Of a stretch of 64,000 bases of DNA, positions 1 to 12,000 are shown in pieces. Position 1 is the first letter of the stretch; each line of letters opens with the position of its first letter. A program made the position numbers and the translations under genes. The DNA comes from Stratiolaelaps scimitus (Eukaryota; Arthropoda; Arachnida; Mesostigmata; Laelapidae), in the NCBI GenBank assembly GCA_019614645.1, contig JABWDB010000004.1, forward strand, positions 11,718,001 to 11,782,000, written 5' to 3'. The notes beneath the pieces were generated by a model that made no database searches, was not told the origin of the DNA, and was given only the letters and a program-made list of their open reading frames with translations.

Positions 1-3000
1 GTGCGGCATCATCGACGTGCTCTCCTCCCCCCAACAACAACTGTTGCCCTCAAGCCACCTAATAGTAGACGGGCCGAACACTGCACACTTAAACGGATTC
101 ATACGAAATCACGTCCAAAACGAAGCGAAGTGCATAGACTTCCCTGTGTCCGTCGGTCGGTCCGTGAGTGACAACGGGCTGATAACAAGACGTTCGGGAT
201 GAGGATCGTCTGGTGGACGCTGCCCGCCGACGGACTGGGAGAGGCAGGCGATGGCAAACGCTGGCCAAAGTTTTTTTTTTGCCAACAGTGAAATCTCTCT
301 GTGGCAATGTCCGAGCTGCGAGAAAGCTCGCTGATTTTTTCTCGCTCATCGCTTCTCCAGAATCGATGGCGGGCCGACATGTGGGAGTGTCCCGCAAACC
401 GGGAGCAAATACGACTGGAGAAATCAACATAATCCAATGCTATCTGGCTGGCTGATTCGCCGGCTGACTGGTCATCGCGGTGTTGAAACTCATGTGCAGA
501 CTTCTGTCACAACTTGATTCGGTTTCACCGATTTTTCTCCTTCGACGAAGGGATAATTTGGATAAAAACGGTTACAATTTGAGAGTGACTGTTTGTCTGT
601 TTTGTCCCGTGGCTCTGCATTGGCTGAAAACTCAGATCGATTGGTGAAACTTGCAAAAGTTAACGCCAGATAGCGGCGCAGGGGTCTTTATGTATCGGTA
701 ACGCTCGGCGTGGTGGCACCACTCGCTGGGCGGGCGAGGTCGTTTTTGACTAGAGACAGAAGAAGGTTTTATAATAATAATTATTATTATAATTGCCAAC
801 TCTTTGTTGTTTTTTTGACGCTGTAAACGTATATCCATGGAACTGTTGCTTCTTCATCTTATCAACACGTTCATATTGCACCAAACGATGGCGGTTATTC
901 ATTTCCGACACAAGGGTAAAGATAAGGGTAAATGATTATTGGTTTATTAAGGGAACGGCAATTTTTTTAAATGCTCCAGCTCTCTTATATGTCACGTCGC
1001 ACCACTCGAACCTGCGACCTCCGGCTTTTTACAGCCAGAGACTCAGCCGTCGAGGCCACTTTTGTTTTCAGGAGAATACGGACCTGCATGACGCACATGC
1101 GGTCAGATTGTAGAGTTTAGGAGGGGCAAGGTGACTGCGGTTATGAGTGTGGATAGGAGCACTTGTTTGGGTATTATGTTATTCTTTACTTTGGGAACAG
1201 CTTAGCGTTAAAAGTAGGCTGGCCACTGCTATTAGTACGAACACATTTGTTAGGGCAAATAAGGACCACTGCGTAGGACAACTGTTCAATTTTTACTGTA
1301 GAAAATCTGAGATTCAGGGTTTCCCTATCAGGGAAGCCGTTTCACCACTGAGCCAATTTCGAAAGATTATCACCCACTCACGGAAGTCTGTATACAAAAA
1401 TTAAGTCTAAAAATGTTCCGTTTCGGGTTGGCATGCTTCCCCGCAAAAGGGACCTGAATATTTTTTTCGATTTCAAGTTCTAATATAGGCAATATTTATT
1501 TGGATTGCTCTCTGTGGTCTCTACGACGCGCCAAAGTTTGTCAGCGAAATTCACTACTTGCAAATTGGGCTCGAAAATGTGATTTCCATGAAAAAAGCTA
1601 GCTTCAAGATCACTGTCTATGCATAAGGACCTAAATTCATCTTTATAGAAACTGGACTTCGAAATCGCTTGCCCGAAAACCGCACGTTTCAGACACATTT
1701 TGAACTTCTTATGCCGCAAATACTTATGCAGCTTTTGGGTGGCCACGAAGTGTACTCAAAAATGTTATTATATATATATGTATATATATATATGACTCGG
1801 AATCGAAGAAATATGGACAACGGTTCTTTGCACGGATGCACTTCCAATGGTTTGTTGGGAATTATCTTAAGACCCTCCAGTAACTGGCGAATCAAATTAT
1901 CCCGGCGCAAAATACATGAAGTTAGCACCCTAACACGTGGTCTCCGTGCGAATAGCATATGTCCATGGCCAGCTTCGGTGATCTTTCCTTTTGAACGGTA
2001 ACCGCCGGCAGCTAAAATGTTTTAACCCAATTTTACAACGCTTAAGTGGGTAATTTTGCCGAGATGTCAGATTGCAACGGACACTATCGGAAATCCAGAA
2101 AAACGTATATGACTCGAATTTTTACACCGAAATAGTTGCAGTTATAAACTAAGCGGATTATAATTGTACCCGAGTGAACGTCTTGAAGGTGGTCGAAAGT
2201 AGTTGATTCTACATTTCTTCAAGGATCACCAGTCATGAAAACGTCTATGGTCGCTGGAAGCTGGATAAGGTATTGTGTTGCACAGAATTTTCAGCGGGAT
2301 TCGCCAAACAAAAACATGAATGTAGTAACGGAACATTTTCCCGATATGTATCAGTAATTACAAGCTAACATATATACTCATATAATACTCTTTTGTGTTC
2401 TTGATATATATATATATATATGTATGTATAAACGCATATTTAGACATCTCAGAATCCACCTTAATTTACGAATATACCCACGTAAGAAATAGATCAAAGA
2501 TAAAAGTTACTTCAACAGCTATTTATACAGGACCGAAGCCAGTTGGTCACGATTCTACGAAAGCCAATTGTACACATTAAACTTTCATCAGGAGCAGGCG
2601 ACGAGTTTCTTCTGCACAAGTGCATGCTGCTGTAAGAACCGTTTTGGCGGGTGGGATATCATGAAAGTATTATAGCCTGCCACGTTCCGCGAATCGAGCG
2701 AAATATCATCAGAAACGAGACGTGTAATGGTGCATATTTGCTTTTAGCTAGTTATAGCGTCATTGGAAGTATAAGCATTGGAAGTAACTATTTAGCTAGG
2801 CAGCAATATGCCCTAGCAATTATTAAACAATGGCCCAGCATCAACAACAATGATAATGGTAGGAGCAGTTCAATGGAGGGGGTTGTTGGCCGAGTCGAGT
2901 CGATCATCCCTCGAGGCCTATCCCTGACGAACGGGCGCCAAATGATAGCGCAGTCGGTGGCTGGCGATAACGGCGAGGACGGCGCCCTGTCTAGAGGAAC

Positions 3001-3780
3001 GTCCGGCGAGGAGTCTGCTGTGGTTCACTGTGGTATGGTCATGCAGTGGCCAGCCATGTTTCACCTTCATTCTACTCAAAGGATTATATCTACATATGTA
3101 TGTTCAATATATGCACGATGAAAGGCGTCGTGATAAGCAAGCGATGTGTAGCGGTGTAGGAGGAACGAGGCTCGTGTCGCGAGAGGAACGACTTCAGGCG
3201 TTACATGAACGATATTTATTGCCAAGGCTGTCTGCTGGGACCGGGGTGCGGTTGTCGACATGGGACCGATTGCTGCTCGAACAGCACTGCGGGTAGGGTT
3301 TTACCGACGTTGTTCGTATTCTTCATTCATATATTGGCTATAAATAATGGGGGGCATTAAACTTGCGCCGTTTGCTCAATGTCGGCCTGTGATTTCAGGA
3401 CGCTTCTTAGTTTATATGTCGTCAGTGTATAATCTTGCGTCTGGTTCAGCAATCAGAGTAATGGCTGGTGAGGACCACAGCGGCATATACATTGTAACGT
3501 TCTCTGTATGTTAGTAAGTATTGTGTCGTAATTAGTAATATTGGCTAACAGAACGATTACTTTTTTTTTCTCTAGTCTAATTTATCATAGTCATTTCAAG
3601 GGAGATACAATACAATAATAGCGAGAATGATAATGATAGCCTGACCACGACTAGTAGCAAGGAGACCGGGCGTTCTCAGCCAGAAGATTCACAGCAGGAA
3701 GAACGGAAGGTCACAAAACAGATCTGATGAACAGCAGCTACTGAATGAGTGCTACTACCAATGCCTCCCCCCGGCCGCAG
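1..3780. other. No supported gene
   Basis: Frames are short (up to 156 codons, 2651-3121) and lack ATG-plus-splice support. The stretch holds tRNA-like relics (992-1060, about 1345) and two AT microsatellites (1766-1793, 2404-2422). Confidence 0.4.
992..1060 (-). repeat. tRNA-like SINE relic
   Basis: The minus strand reads like a decayed tRNA: gtggcctcgacggctgag (D-arm-like), an anticodon-like hairpin ctggc..gccgg, then aggtcgcaggttcgag with a near-consensus B box (GGTTCGA). Acceptor-stem pairing is absent, so it is not a working tRNA. A second tRNA-like A box (TGGCTCAGTGG) lies at 1345-1355 on the same strand. Confidence 0.35.
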
Positions 3781-3855
3781 CCAACTAGCAGTAGTAGCCT
3801 GTGGCGTCTCCGATCTGGGTGGTGGCGGTAGCCGGGAGCCGCGTCCAAACCGCGT

Positions 3856-4380
3856 CTAAACCAGCGGAACTTTCGGGGCAAGTGGTCCGGTTAAGCGATG
3901 CCACCGCACAACCATTTGGCGGATAGGCTGCACCGACCGCACCGCTAGTGGTAAACGAGCAAACGCCTTGAGAAAATGCTGACGGGTGTAACGCACATCT
4001 AGGTGAATCTCGCCCATTGGAGCCACGGCGTATTGTGTCGCGTTCGTAAGCATTTGATGAGAGCGACCGATCTGTGCAGAAGGAAGCAAATGCGACAATA
4101 CGAGAGGCTCGATCCGCGGTTTTGACAAAGCGCGCTCTATCGCCACCTTGCATGATGATTGCGAACCTGACGGGCGGAACGCAGGTATCATTAGAAGCCG
4201 CAGTATATAAAACGTAGCAACTTGCTGGGCTGTACGAATAGAAGGGCACACATTGTTGAAGGTCCGGAGGAGCTCCTTGGGCGAAAAACAGCCCGCGAAC
4301 GTGATCGTGTGGCTAATTAGCAAAGAGGCTGGCCACCATTCGAACGAAACGGAGAATCCTTTGAAAAGCCGCAATCCCAT
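3856..4380 (-). CDS. Open frame of 174 codons, unknown
   Basis: ATG 4380 lies 12 bases after an acceptor-like sequence (gtctgtacctacag) with an in-frame TAA between them, so the ATG could start translation in a second exon. The frame begins MGLRLFKGFSVSFEWW and includes FSPKELLRTFNNVCPSI. A second frame is open over most of the same stretch (3785-4249), and a third short one (IIQDGIAAFQRILRF) starts at the same acceptor. I cannot tell which, if any, is used. Confidence 0.25.
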   Translation of the reverse strand: MGLRLFKGFSVSFEWWPASLLISHTITFAGCFSPKELLRTFNNVCPSIRTAQQVATFYILRLLMIPAFRPSGSQSSCKVAIERALSKPRIEPLVLSHLLPSAQIGRSHQMLTNATQYAVAPMGEIHLDVRYTRQHFLKAFARLPLAVRSVQPIRQMVVRWHRLTGPLAPKVPLV

Positions 4381-5461
4381 CTTGAATTATTTCTGTAGGT
4401 ACAGACTTTTGCACACTCACTCGCTGCTTTTGCTAATCGCTTTCGTCGAATTCGAATCTGTGTGGCTGGATCCTATAACATTTCGATATATAGTATAAGT
4501 AAATGTTCCGGGTTGAGTCACAGTCAACATTTAACATTTTTTTTTGTCATGCCCACGGTATTGCTTTCGGCATTTTGCTTAATATGGCAGACTCATTTGA
4601 ATGCAAATGTGCAACGGTGGGGGGGATCGAACTCGCTCGATGTGTAATATAATGTAGCAGCCGAAAGCAGCACGTGAGATACGTGGAACAAACAGATGGA
4701 TATGCCGTGTGTGTGTGTATGCGTGCTTTACACTTTTGTGCTGTTTTGAGGCAACTGGCTGTATACATGATTCTAAACAATACAGCTGATGTGAGCTGTT
4801 TTACTATACATAAATACATAGATAGGGTTATACGCACCGATATCTGTTGACTGATACCCGATTCTAGCGACGCTGATGGCGACTCATAAACGTTACTCGG
4901 TGTAAGAAGGTGCTAGAAGACATCCAGCGTGTTATAATTACTAGTGATAACGCGGCTCGATGTTAAATTCGGATACTGAAATATATCACACCTAATTGTG
5001 TCTGGTCTACGTATTGCGTGTACACGCAGGAACGAGAGGGGAAAAAACTCATATTTTCTGGGTACAATGAAGCGGCAGGTATCAGCGTGTTTCATCAAAT
5101 CGGAATACAACCGTGCCGCAACAGTAAACATTGCATGTATTTGTATACTAACGCACTAAACATTATTGGTCAATTAATTAATATATAATACAATCGTCAA
5201 TCCGTCTATCCTCCGAGAATTCGAGAGGAGAATTCAACAAGCTTCTAAAGTGAACGCGTCGAACAAGCTAATCTCATCGATTTCGAATGCGAATAAAAAC
5301 CCGGGCAATACGTTCATACATTAATTTGTTTCGAGATATCGAGCGATTTATTCAAACGACATTTAGATCGATACCATAGTCGCACTGTTATGCACGGCGA
5401 ACATGCTCGTACCTGTTCGCAGCGCACCCGTCAATACTGGCCTCGACTTCGGCCTGATTCT

Positions 5462-5619
5462 TTAAGGGCATGCCCTATGCAGTGTTATACATATACGGTA
5501 CAATAGAAGCAATTCGTAGGGGCCGAAGATGCAATAAGGGCGTGTCCTTTTATGCCCGATATTGTTGATCGCACGTAAATGATAGCCAATCTGTTTATCG
5601 TCAGTTGGCAACCGTACAG
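5462..5619 (-). CDS. Candidate terminal exon of the 5.4-7.0 kb gene
   Basis: A strong acceptor (ttttttttgtccgtcag) opens 51 codons, phase 1: VRLPTDDKQIGYHLRAINN, then KRTRPYCIFGPYELLLLY, with a stop at 5462. It lies 175 bases downstream of the 5795-6118 frame on the same strand. Protein family unknown. Confidence 0.3.
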
Positions 5620-5794
5620 CTGACGGACAAAAAAAAATCCACCTATGTTCGTTTAAAACATTCAAGTCCTGAATGAAGACGGATTTTCACAGCGGGATGT
5701 GATCGTATTTAGCTTGTGGGAGCCAGCGAGGCGAGGGGGAGGCCCACATCAGTAAAACTGACATCTACTAAATTAGATTATTTGTCTCGTACGC

Positions 5795-6118
5795 TTACGA
5801 AAGGCTAATGCTGTGGTGTACCCTGATTTGCTCAATGCCACAGTACGCTCTACAAGATCTAGCTGCTGTTATCCGGCGTAGAATAGATGTACACTGTACG
5901 ATACGATATACATTATGCGGGCAATTCGCATTTGTGACCGCGAGAAGCAGCATCGAACCGCGAAGCATGTTTCCACAATCTAAAAGACGGATGAACGATG
6001 TTGAATACTGCGCGTGTCCTTCGGGCGTCACATCATCAGTATATACGACACGGGTGACAGTCGACAGCTCGTCTGAGGTCGTCACCACGTAGGTCCCCTT
6101 GCGTCGTACGACGAAGGG
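5795..6118 (-). CDS. Candidate exon, unknown protein (YVVTTSDELS segment)
   Basis: A strong acceptor (gttatttttag) opens a phase 0 frame of 107 codons beginning PFVVRRKGTYVVTTSDELS. It contains VTRVVYTDDVTPEGHAQYS and RLLDCGNMLRGSMLLLAV, and several cysteines follow. The pattern suggests beta structure. The frame ends in a stop at 5795, but an internal donor leading to the exon at 5462-5619 is possible (for example near TCTT|GTAGAG). The upstream partner may be 6805-6983. I recognise no family. Confidence 0.38.
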   Translation of the reverse strand, partial: PFVVRRKGTYVVTTSDELSTVTRVVYTDDVTPEGHAQYSTSFIRLLDCGNMLRGSMLLLAVTNANCPHNVYRIVQCTSILRRITAARSCRAYCGIEQIRVHHSISLS

Positions 6119-6804
6119 CTAAAAATAACATACAATCATGTCACGGCGGTACTTGTTCAACTACGAGATCGCATGCTACTCGATCGGATTCGTCGGAGTC
6201 GTAGTGTACACAACCCGTTTTACTCTTGTGGCGGACGGGGGGGATATTGTCACCCCTGACATTCTACCATATGAGCGGAGCCCACCGAATGCTGATGATG
6301 GAACTAATGACAGTGAGAAGTGTGTAGCATATAGCTGTCTAGAATAAGGAGTGATATTATTACTGTATCTATTGTGTTTGTGGGGTTGACTTTGGTGCCA
6401 TTTCTAAAGCAGGAGTATCTGTGGGTGACTGACAGAACGGTTCGCTATTTATAACCAATAGTCTGAACAGATGATGATATTTGTATGACCGGAGAAATAA
6501 TACTTCTATTAACGCGTTGGGTAGAACAACAACAGGCAACACGTTTATGACATGAACCCTGCAACAGTGAACCACTCAATTATACCGAACTTATTGCTTC
6601 TGCACCGTCTACCTACCAGCGAAATTAATCCCCCCGCCCCGTCTTGAACGCGATCTTCGTTACCAGTGATCAGTCATTATTAGCATCGACCATATATAAA
6701 TCTTCATATGATCGGTATGTGCTGATACATCTATTGACACACGTATCGAGGAGTGACTCTATTCAGTCGTCCATTTCCCTCATCGCAAGATACATCCCGT
6801 ACAC

Positions 6805-6983
6805 TTGATCGGATACATTTTGCCCCTGCTGGTCACACAAAACTTCTCTCGAAAGGAGTGCTTTGATCAGTGTGGTGTCCCTCGATACCACAAATCCTTC
6901 CGATATAATTCGATAACCCATCTCTCCACTACTAATCGATGCTTCAAAGGGTTCGAGAGGGACACGTGGAACGACCCTTAACA
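6805..6983 (-). CDS. Candidate exon preceding 5795-6118
   Basis: The acceptor is gtttagcttacag; the frame needs one base from upstream. It reads LRVVPRVPLEPFEASISSGE, then MGYRIISEGFVVSRDTTLIK, then REVLCDQQGQNVSDQ. Donors GTGTAC (ends 6805) and GTATCC (ends 6817) both give phase 0, which matches the next acceptor at 6118. Without splicing the frame runs on to a stop at 6763 (GMYLAMREMDD). Confidence 0.38.
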
Positions 6984-7260
6984 CTGTAAGCTAAACGGAA
7001 ACCTCACACTGCAGGATAGCGCCCGGAAGGAATCACATGTTTGTTGCATTGAAGCACATATCGAGAAGCTCAGTGATTGACAGTGGCAGAACCTTCAAGA
7101 TTTTCCAGGCCTTATACTTATATAACATGGGACGAACCTTCGACCTAGGTGGAGGAACCTTTTCTCCGGTTGCCTGGCTCTCGACATTATTATGTCGAAA
7201 CGAGACCGAGCTTTCAAATCTATAATGAGGTTACCACGATGTCAACTTTTGATGTGTGTA

Positions 7261-7815
7261 TCAAAAGGGTATTCTGTCGTCATTCTTCGAGAAAGGGATT
7301 GCCAAGATTTCGCGGCCATGCAGCGGTGACCGTGGCATGTGTGGCGTGGGGCAGGTAACAACGCCTCTATTTGTCGACCGCCACGGATCATCGAGTTTCT
7401 GTTGAATAATGATAGACGTTTCATCAAGCGCAGCGTCCGTCGCTCCATCAGATGTGCATAATGTACACAAGACATCCACCGAACAGATTCGTTCAGAAGT
7501 GCGACGACGCTGTCCGCGGTCATTCAGTCGCAACGCGATATGAAATAAATCACTTGCAGAGAACACTTGGTCATGACCATCGGCAATCGATACCACCTCG
7601 AAGCGAGCGATTGTTCCAGCTCTTGTCGCCGGAACGCGAACAGAGTCAAGAGTTGGAACTCGTCGGCGGCATTAGGGTGTTCATTTCTAGATAATAAACA
7701 TAGAAGAACAGGCCGTGGCGTCGATGTGTTCGAATATCATGGTTATCATCGCCGATTCGGGATCGCATCTTTGCCAGATCCGTTCATAGATCTTTCCAGG
7801 CTCTATAGTTTTCTT
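7261..7815 (-). other. Coding-like minus-strand stretch, exons not resolved
   Basis: Two or three minus frames look protein-like here: KIYERIWQRCDPESAMI (near 7.78 kb), NEHPNAADEFQLLTLFAF (near 7.67 kb) and ARFEVVSIADGHDQVFS (near 7.60 kb). They are in different or interrupted frames and overlap, so not all can be real. The stretch lies between the candidate exons at 7.9 and 6.9 kb and may hold one or two exons of the same gene. Confidence 0.25.
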
Positions 7816-7932
7816 TGCAGCTCGTCAATGCATTCGTGAGTCGGTTCGATGCCGGTCAACCGTCGGTGATGATCGCGCGGCGGGAGTTTCGCTGGCTGGC
7901 GATTTGCACAGCGTCATCAATCAATACCTCAC

Positions 7933-8172
7933 CCGAGGTGCACGAACCCATGGGGTCAGCGGTGCAGCGTGGGTGATCGCCGCTCCTCCATTGCGATCGT
8001 CAACGCTGTCCATTAGCGTTGCACGCGTGCGGGTGCACCACAGGTCCTCGTGGCGTGGTGCAGCCAATGCAAAAAATAGCTCCATTCGTCGACCGCCAAA
8101 CAGCTCATCATGCCCACTACATTTCGAACCCACACAAAGCCGTCCCTTCGGTGGCGGCAGCAGCAATCCCAT
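7933..8172 (-). CDS. Candidate upstream exon ending in a strong donor
   Basis: The frame from ATG 8172 stays open for 80 codons (MGLLLPPPKGRLC, then ELFGGRRMELFFALAAPRHE) and stops exactly at a GTGAGG donor in phase 0. It could be a 5' exon of the gene at 5.4-7.0 kb. The region is GC-rich, so a chance frame is possible. Confidence 0.25.
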
Positions 8173-8199
8173 CACGGGGTATACGGCATGGTCAGATGA

Positions 8200-11100
8200 A
8201 CATTAGTGCGATACGCGGCGCGATACCCGCTAACCCGTCGACTTTGTCTTAGTGGGCGGATTTCCCCTATCGGTCTGCTTCCAGCGTCACGACATGGTGA
8301 TCTTCATTGGGAGCTCTTCGTTCGAGTGTCTGCACCCACTCGGCATCCTGGCGGAGCCGCCCGATCCAAAACGCACCCAGCCATATAGCAGACATGGGAC
8401 CATATAGGTGATCCGTCGCAGCATGAAACATCTAGCTTGAGCGAATGGATATTACGGCATTGACGCCGCCGCCGTCGTCGCTGCTCCTGCTGCTTTTGTC
8501 ATTTGCTTGCTAGTTCCCCCCCCCCGCCTCCATCCGAAATATCGCTGATGACAGGTTGTCGCTACAACAACAGCGGTGCAAACGCCTCAACGCGATGAAC
8601 GTCTACCTGCCAGCCTGCGAGATGTACAGCACAACAGTGCTATACCCAATGCCGATTGCTGCGAACAACACATGTCACACGCCTTGCTCCAGCTCTCCTC
8701 AATTATCATCATTAACGTTGTCCACTTGTAATGCCCCCCCCCGGTCCGCACACCTCATCGGAGAGGTGCTCCTACCAATCACCCGCTCTTGCCGACGCCG
8801 CCAAAGCCGCCGCCGCCGCCGCCGCTACACAGAGCAAGCAGCATGACGAGTAACGGGGCAAACCGATGCAACAAGGCGACATGAGAACTAGCAGAGCACT
8901 TGTCGTACTATGATAGTACTGCAGCAAGACCGCCGGAGTGAATCGTAGTAATCTGAGCATTTGCTCAACCGCAGCAGCAGCAGCATCTGCCACGGCCAGA
9001 ACAGTGGGTGGCCGCCTCACCCGCAATCCTTCATTGGCGCTCTTCCATCTTCCTGCTGTCTCTACCAGCTCATTGCATGCATTCACTCTGGTCTTCTCTC
9101 TCTCTATCTCGATGGCGGTTTGTCGGCGGCGGCGGCGACGAACGCAGCGATTTCAACGTTGGCTCGTCCTCTTGCGTCTTTCTTTCGTCTTTTCTTTGTC
9201 TGTCCACCTCTCCTGTGTTTTCAGCACCAGCCGTCACGGTGGTGACAACATCACTTGCAGTGGAGCAGCATTATCAGCCTGACCGATGGACGGGTAATGT
9301 TCGTCGGTGACGACGATGACCTATCTATCTTAGCATAGCATCGGCAATGCTATCTCACCTGCTGCGAACGGCTGAAGAAAGGGGTGCTGCTTCGAAATTC
9401 AGCATCGGCAGAGCGGCAGAGCAATGCAATCGTGTAATGCGAAGCGAAAATTGAACTGGGTCCCCGTCGGCAGAGCGGCTTAGCGTACGGCTCTCTTCTG
9501 CGGCTTCTGTTCCAGCTGTTGGTGCTTCTGCTGTTGTGTGATACCCCCGATGCGTTGGCTGGTTCCCCTCCCGCTTGCACCCGCACGAGACCTGGTAGCC
9601 CCACGAGGATACCTCTCAAAAGATCGCTTGCGCGGAACGCTAAAACGAAGCAAGCGCCGTGATGTGAATAGTCATCCATTCATTCGTAGCTGTAGAATGA
9701 TCCGACGGCAGACAGAGACGCCGGCGAAATTCATTCAGAATTGTACGTGTGTCCGTCCGTCTGTTGGCCCTCTAACAAGTTCGGCGGCGGTAAGCTGCAA
9801 CGTTGCTCAGCAGCGATCGATGTCAGCGGCTGGCTGGCTGGCTGGCTGTCCGATTCGAGTCAGCAACTGCCCATTTATTATTTGTGTAGCATTGTATAAT
9901 AGTATAATAGTGTGTCTGCCCTGGGATCGGTCCGATGTGGATGCTGTTAGTCTTCGTGTTGTTTTTGCCCGTCTGAGGGCCGACAACGGTGGCGACGCGC
10001 AGGCCACCAGACAACGACGCTCGGCCAGACTATACAGCTTCGGGTGTTGCACTTTCGGCGGCACTTCATGAGCAACAACAGCGTCAGCAGCAGCAGGACC
10101 AGCTGTCATCGTCGAATCACGGGAAGCGGCCAAAGTTGAAAGTTAGTCGCCATTGCGAATATGGCCCGGTATTAGTGCTCCTGATGCAATGATCATAACG
10201 ATATCGTGCTTATTGCCATTGGCGGCGCAAAGTACGGCTCACTCACAGAATCGGGAAACTAGTAAACGCATTTTGTCGTGCGAATTTTCCTGTGGCCAGT
10301 TCGAGGAAAGTTGAGCGAGGATTCAACTAAGTGAAGTCGCGATCTCTAATTGAATTTAATCCTCACTTGGATAATTGTGTATGCGCAATTTGTTCTATAT
10401 ATTGCATTCGAATACAGTCTAAACCTAATCTGGTTGGGGGTAGAACTACATGCTTCCGAACTTCTAACTTATCTTAGTCTATCGACCGATTCTCTCCAGT
10501 CTAACCATTATGTAACAACGGATATATTTCATATATAAACCAATAAACCTTTACCTCTAACTAATATATAGTGAAATCATGCTTCTGCTATGCCTCGTAT
10601 CCGAAAAACCAGTTCGCTGAACCCAATATGTCTGAAAGCGTTTTGTGGCCTTTGCGAACCTTCGGAATAACAATTCTGGACAGCACCGTGCCCATTTTCA
10701 TTGTTAGCCAGTTTCGACGTTGTTATCTGCCGTTCGAACCTGTGCTCTGAAGTAATCTAAACAGTTATGAGACCCCTTGAAATCAGCGGGCGATTGCTTG
10801 CTGTAATTACGTTACGATAGTGATTTTGAGTGAAATCGTGCTCAACAACTGTACTTCGCAATTTCTTTCTTATTATTTTTAATTATATATCATGATTAAT
10901 ATTATGCAAGTTGTAAATCACGACATGTTATATCCGCCTTCATGGCTGCAGCGTGTGACGAGAGTTACACCTACATGTCCATATGCCGGATGCATAGCCA
11001 TCCCACCGCTGTGTTGTCGACTGATTTGGGCCTGATTCGGTCAATAGAAGAAGACGATAGCTGCTTGAGTCCCTGTCGACATCGACATCCCGTTGCTCGA

Positions 11101-12000
11101 CTCGCGACTGAGACGAGGCGAGCACTTTTGCAGGCCGCCCTTATTCGTCAAGCGAATCATTTCTCGCTCACGTGTCTCCGTCAAAACCTACGTTTGTTGC
11201 CGGCGCCGCGTTGACACTCTCACTCGCACTTTTCTACCGATTCGCGAGCGCGATTGAGAGGCTAACTAACGCGTTTGAGGATGGAGTCACCCCCGGTGTG
11301 CGTGCGAGTATATCTATCCATCTATCTATGTATGCGCGTCCGTGTGTCATAGCTACGAGGACGCGCCCGTCAAACTACCCCGCAAGCTCTCCCGCCACTG
11401 TCCCATTTAAGCAGCCGCAGACGAATAATTCAAAGAAATCCGAAGTACCTGACAGAGCGCTCCTCTGTTCGTCCCGCCGGCCGGACCCCATTGCGCCGTC
11501 CAGCAGTAACGGCGTCTACCAGCGCCTAAGCTATCATAGCCATAGCCCTCCAACAGGCAATATCAGACATGACATGATCATTGTTAGGATGTCATCATGT
11601 TGCATCGCGTCAACGCCAACCAAGGAAGCCGTGCGTAAGGCCGAACGGCGGGCCGCGCTCCTCCCTTTGTTCGGCATCGCTCACGATCAAGGCAGAGAGA
11701 CGGAGTAGTCAGCTGCTGACATTGAACAGGCTGCTGGAAAATGAGACAATTTCCAAAAATTCAATCGCGCGGAGTGGCAATGACAAATCTGAATGAGAGC
11801 AACGCAGGATAACACCACTGAACTTAGTTCAAGCAGACCACAGTTGTGCGTTCGGCAGCGATCGTCGCGTGTGAGTGTCGCTTGCGCCGCGCGAGCAGCA
11901 ACAATAGACAATGTCATGGAGAGGTGGGAGACATCGCGGTAGTGTGTCGACGGTCGGGCGTCTAGTATCTTGTTGTTATGATATATATACATATCATTTC
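8200..12000. other. GC-rich low-complexity region, no gene called
   Basis: This stretch has CCG/GCC runs (8799-8824), CAG runs (8970-8985, 10080-10100) and a TGGC tetramer run (9829-9848). Frames up to 178 codons are open on both strands (9538-10071, 11172-11708), but they start at non-ATG codons or overlap each other and have low-complexity composition. It could be a promoter or 5' UTR region. I see no supported coding exon. Confidence 0.4.

Noticed and set aside
9538..10071. 177-codon plus-strand frame
   Set aside because: GC-rich low-complexity region with other open frames overlapping on both strands; no splice support or recognisable domain.
11172..11708. 178-codon plus-strand frame
   Set aside because: Starts at GTG, composition is low in structure, and there is no splice support; long frames are expected in this GC-rich stretch.
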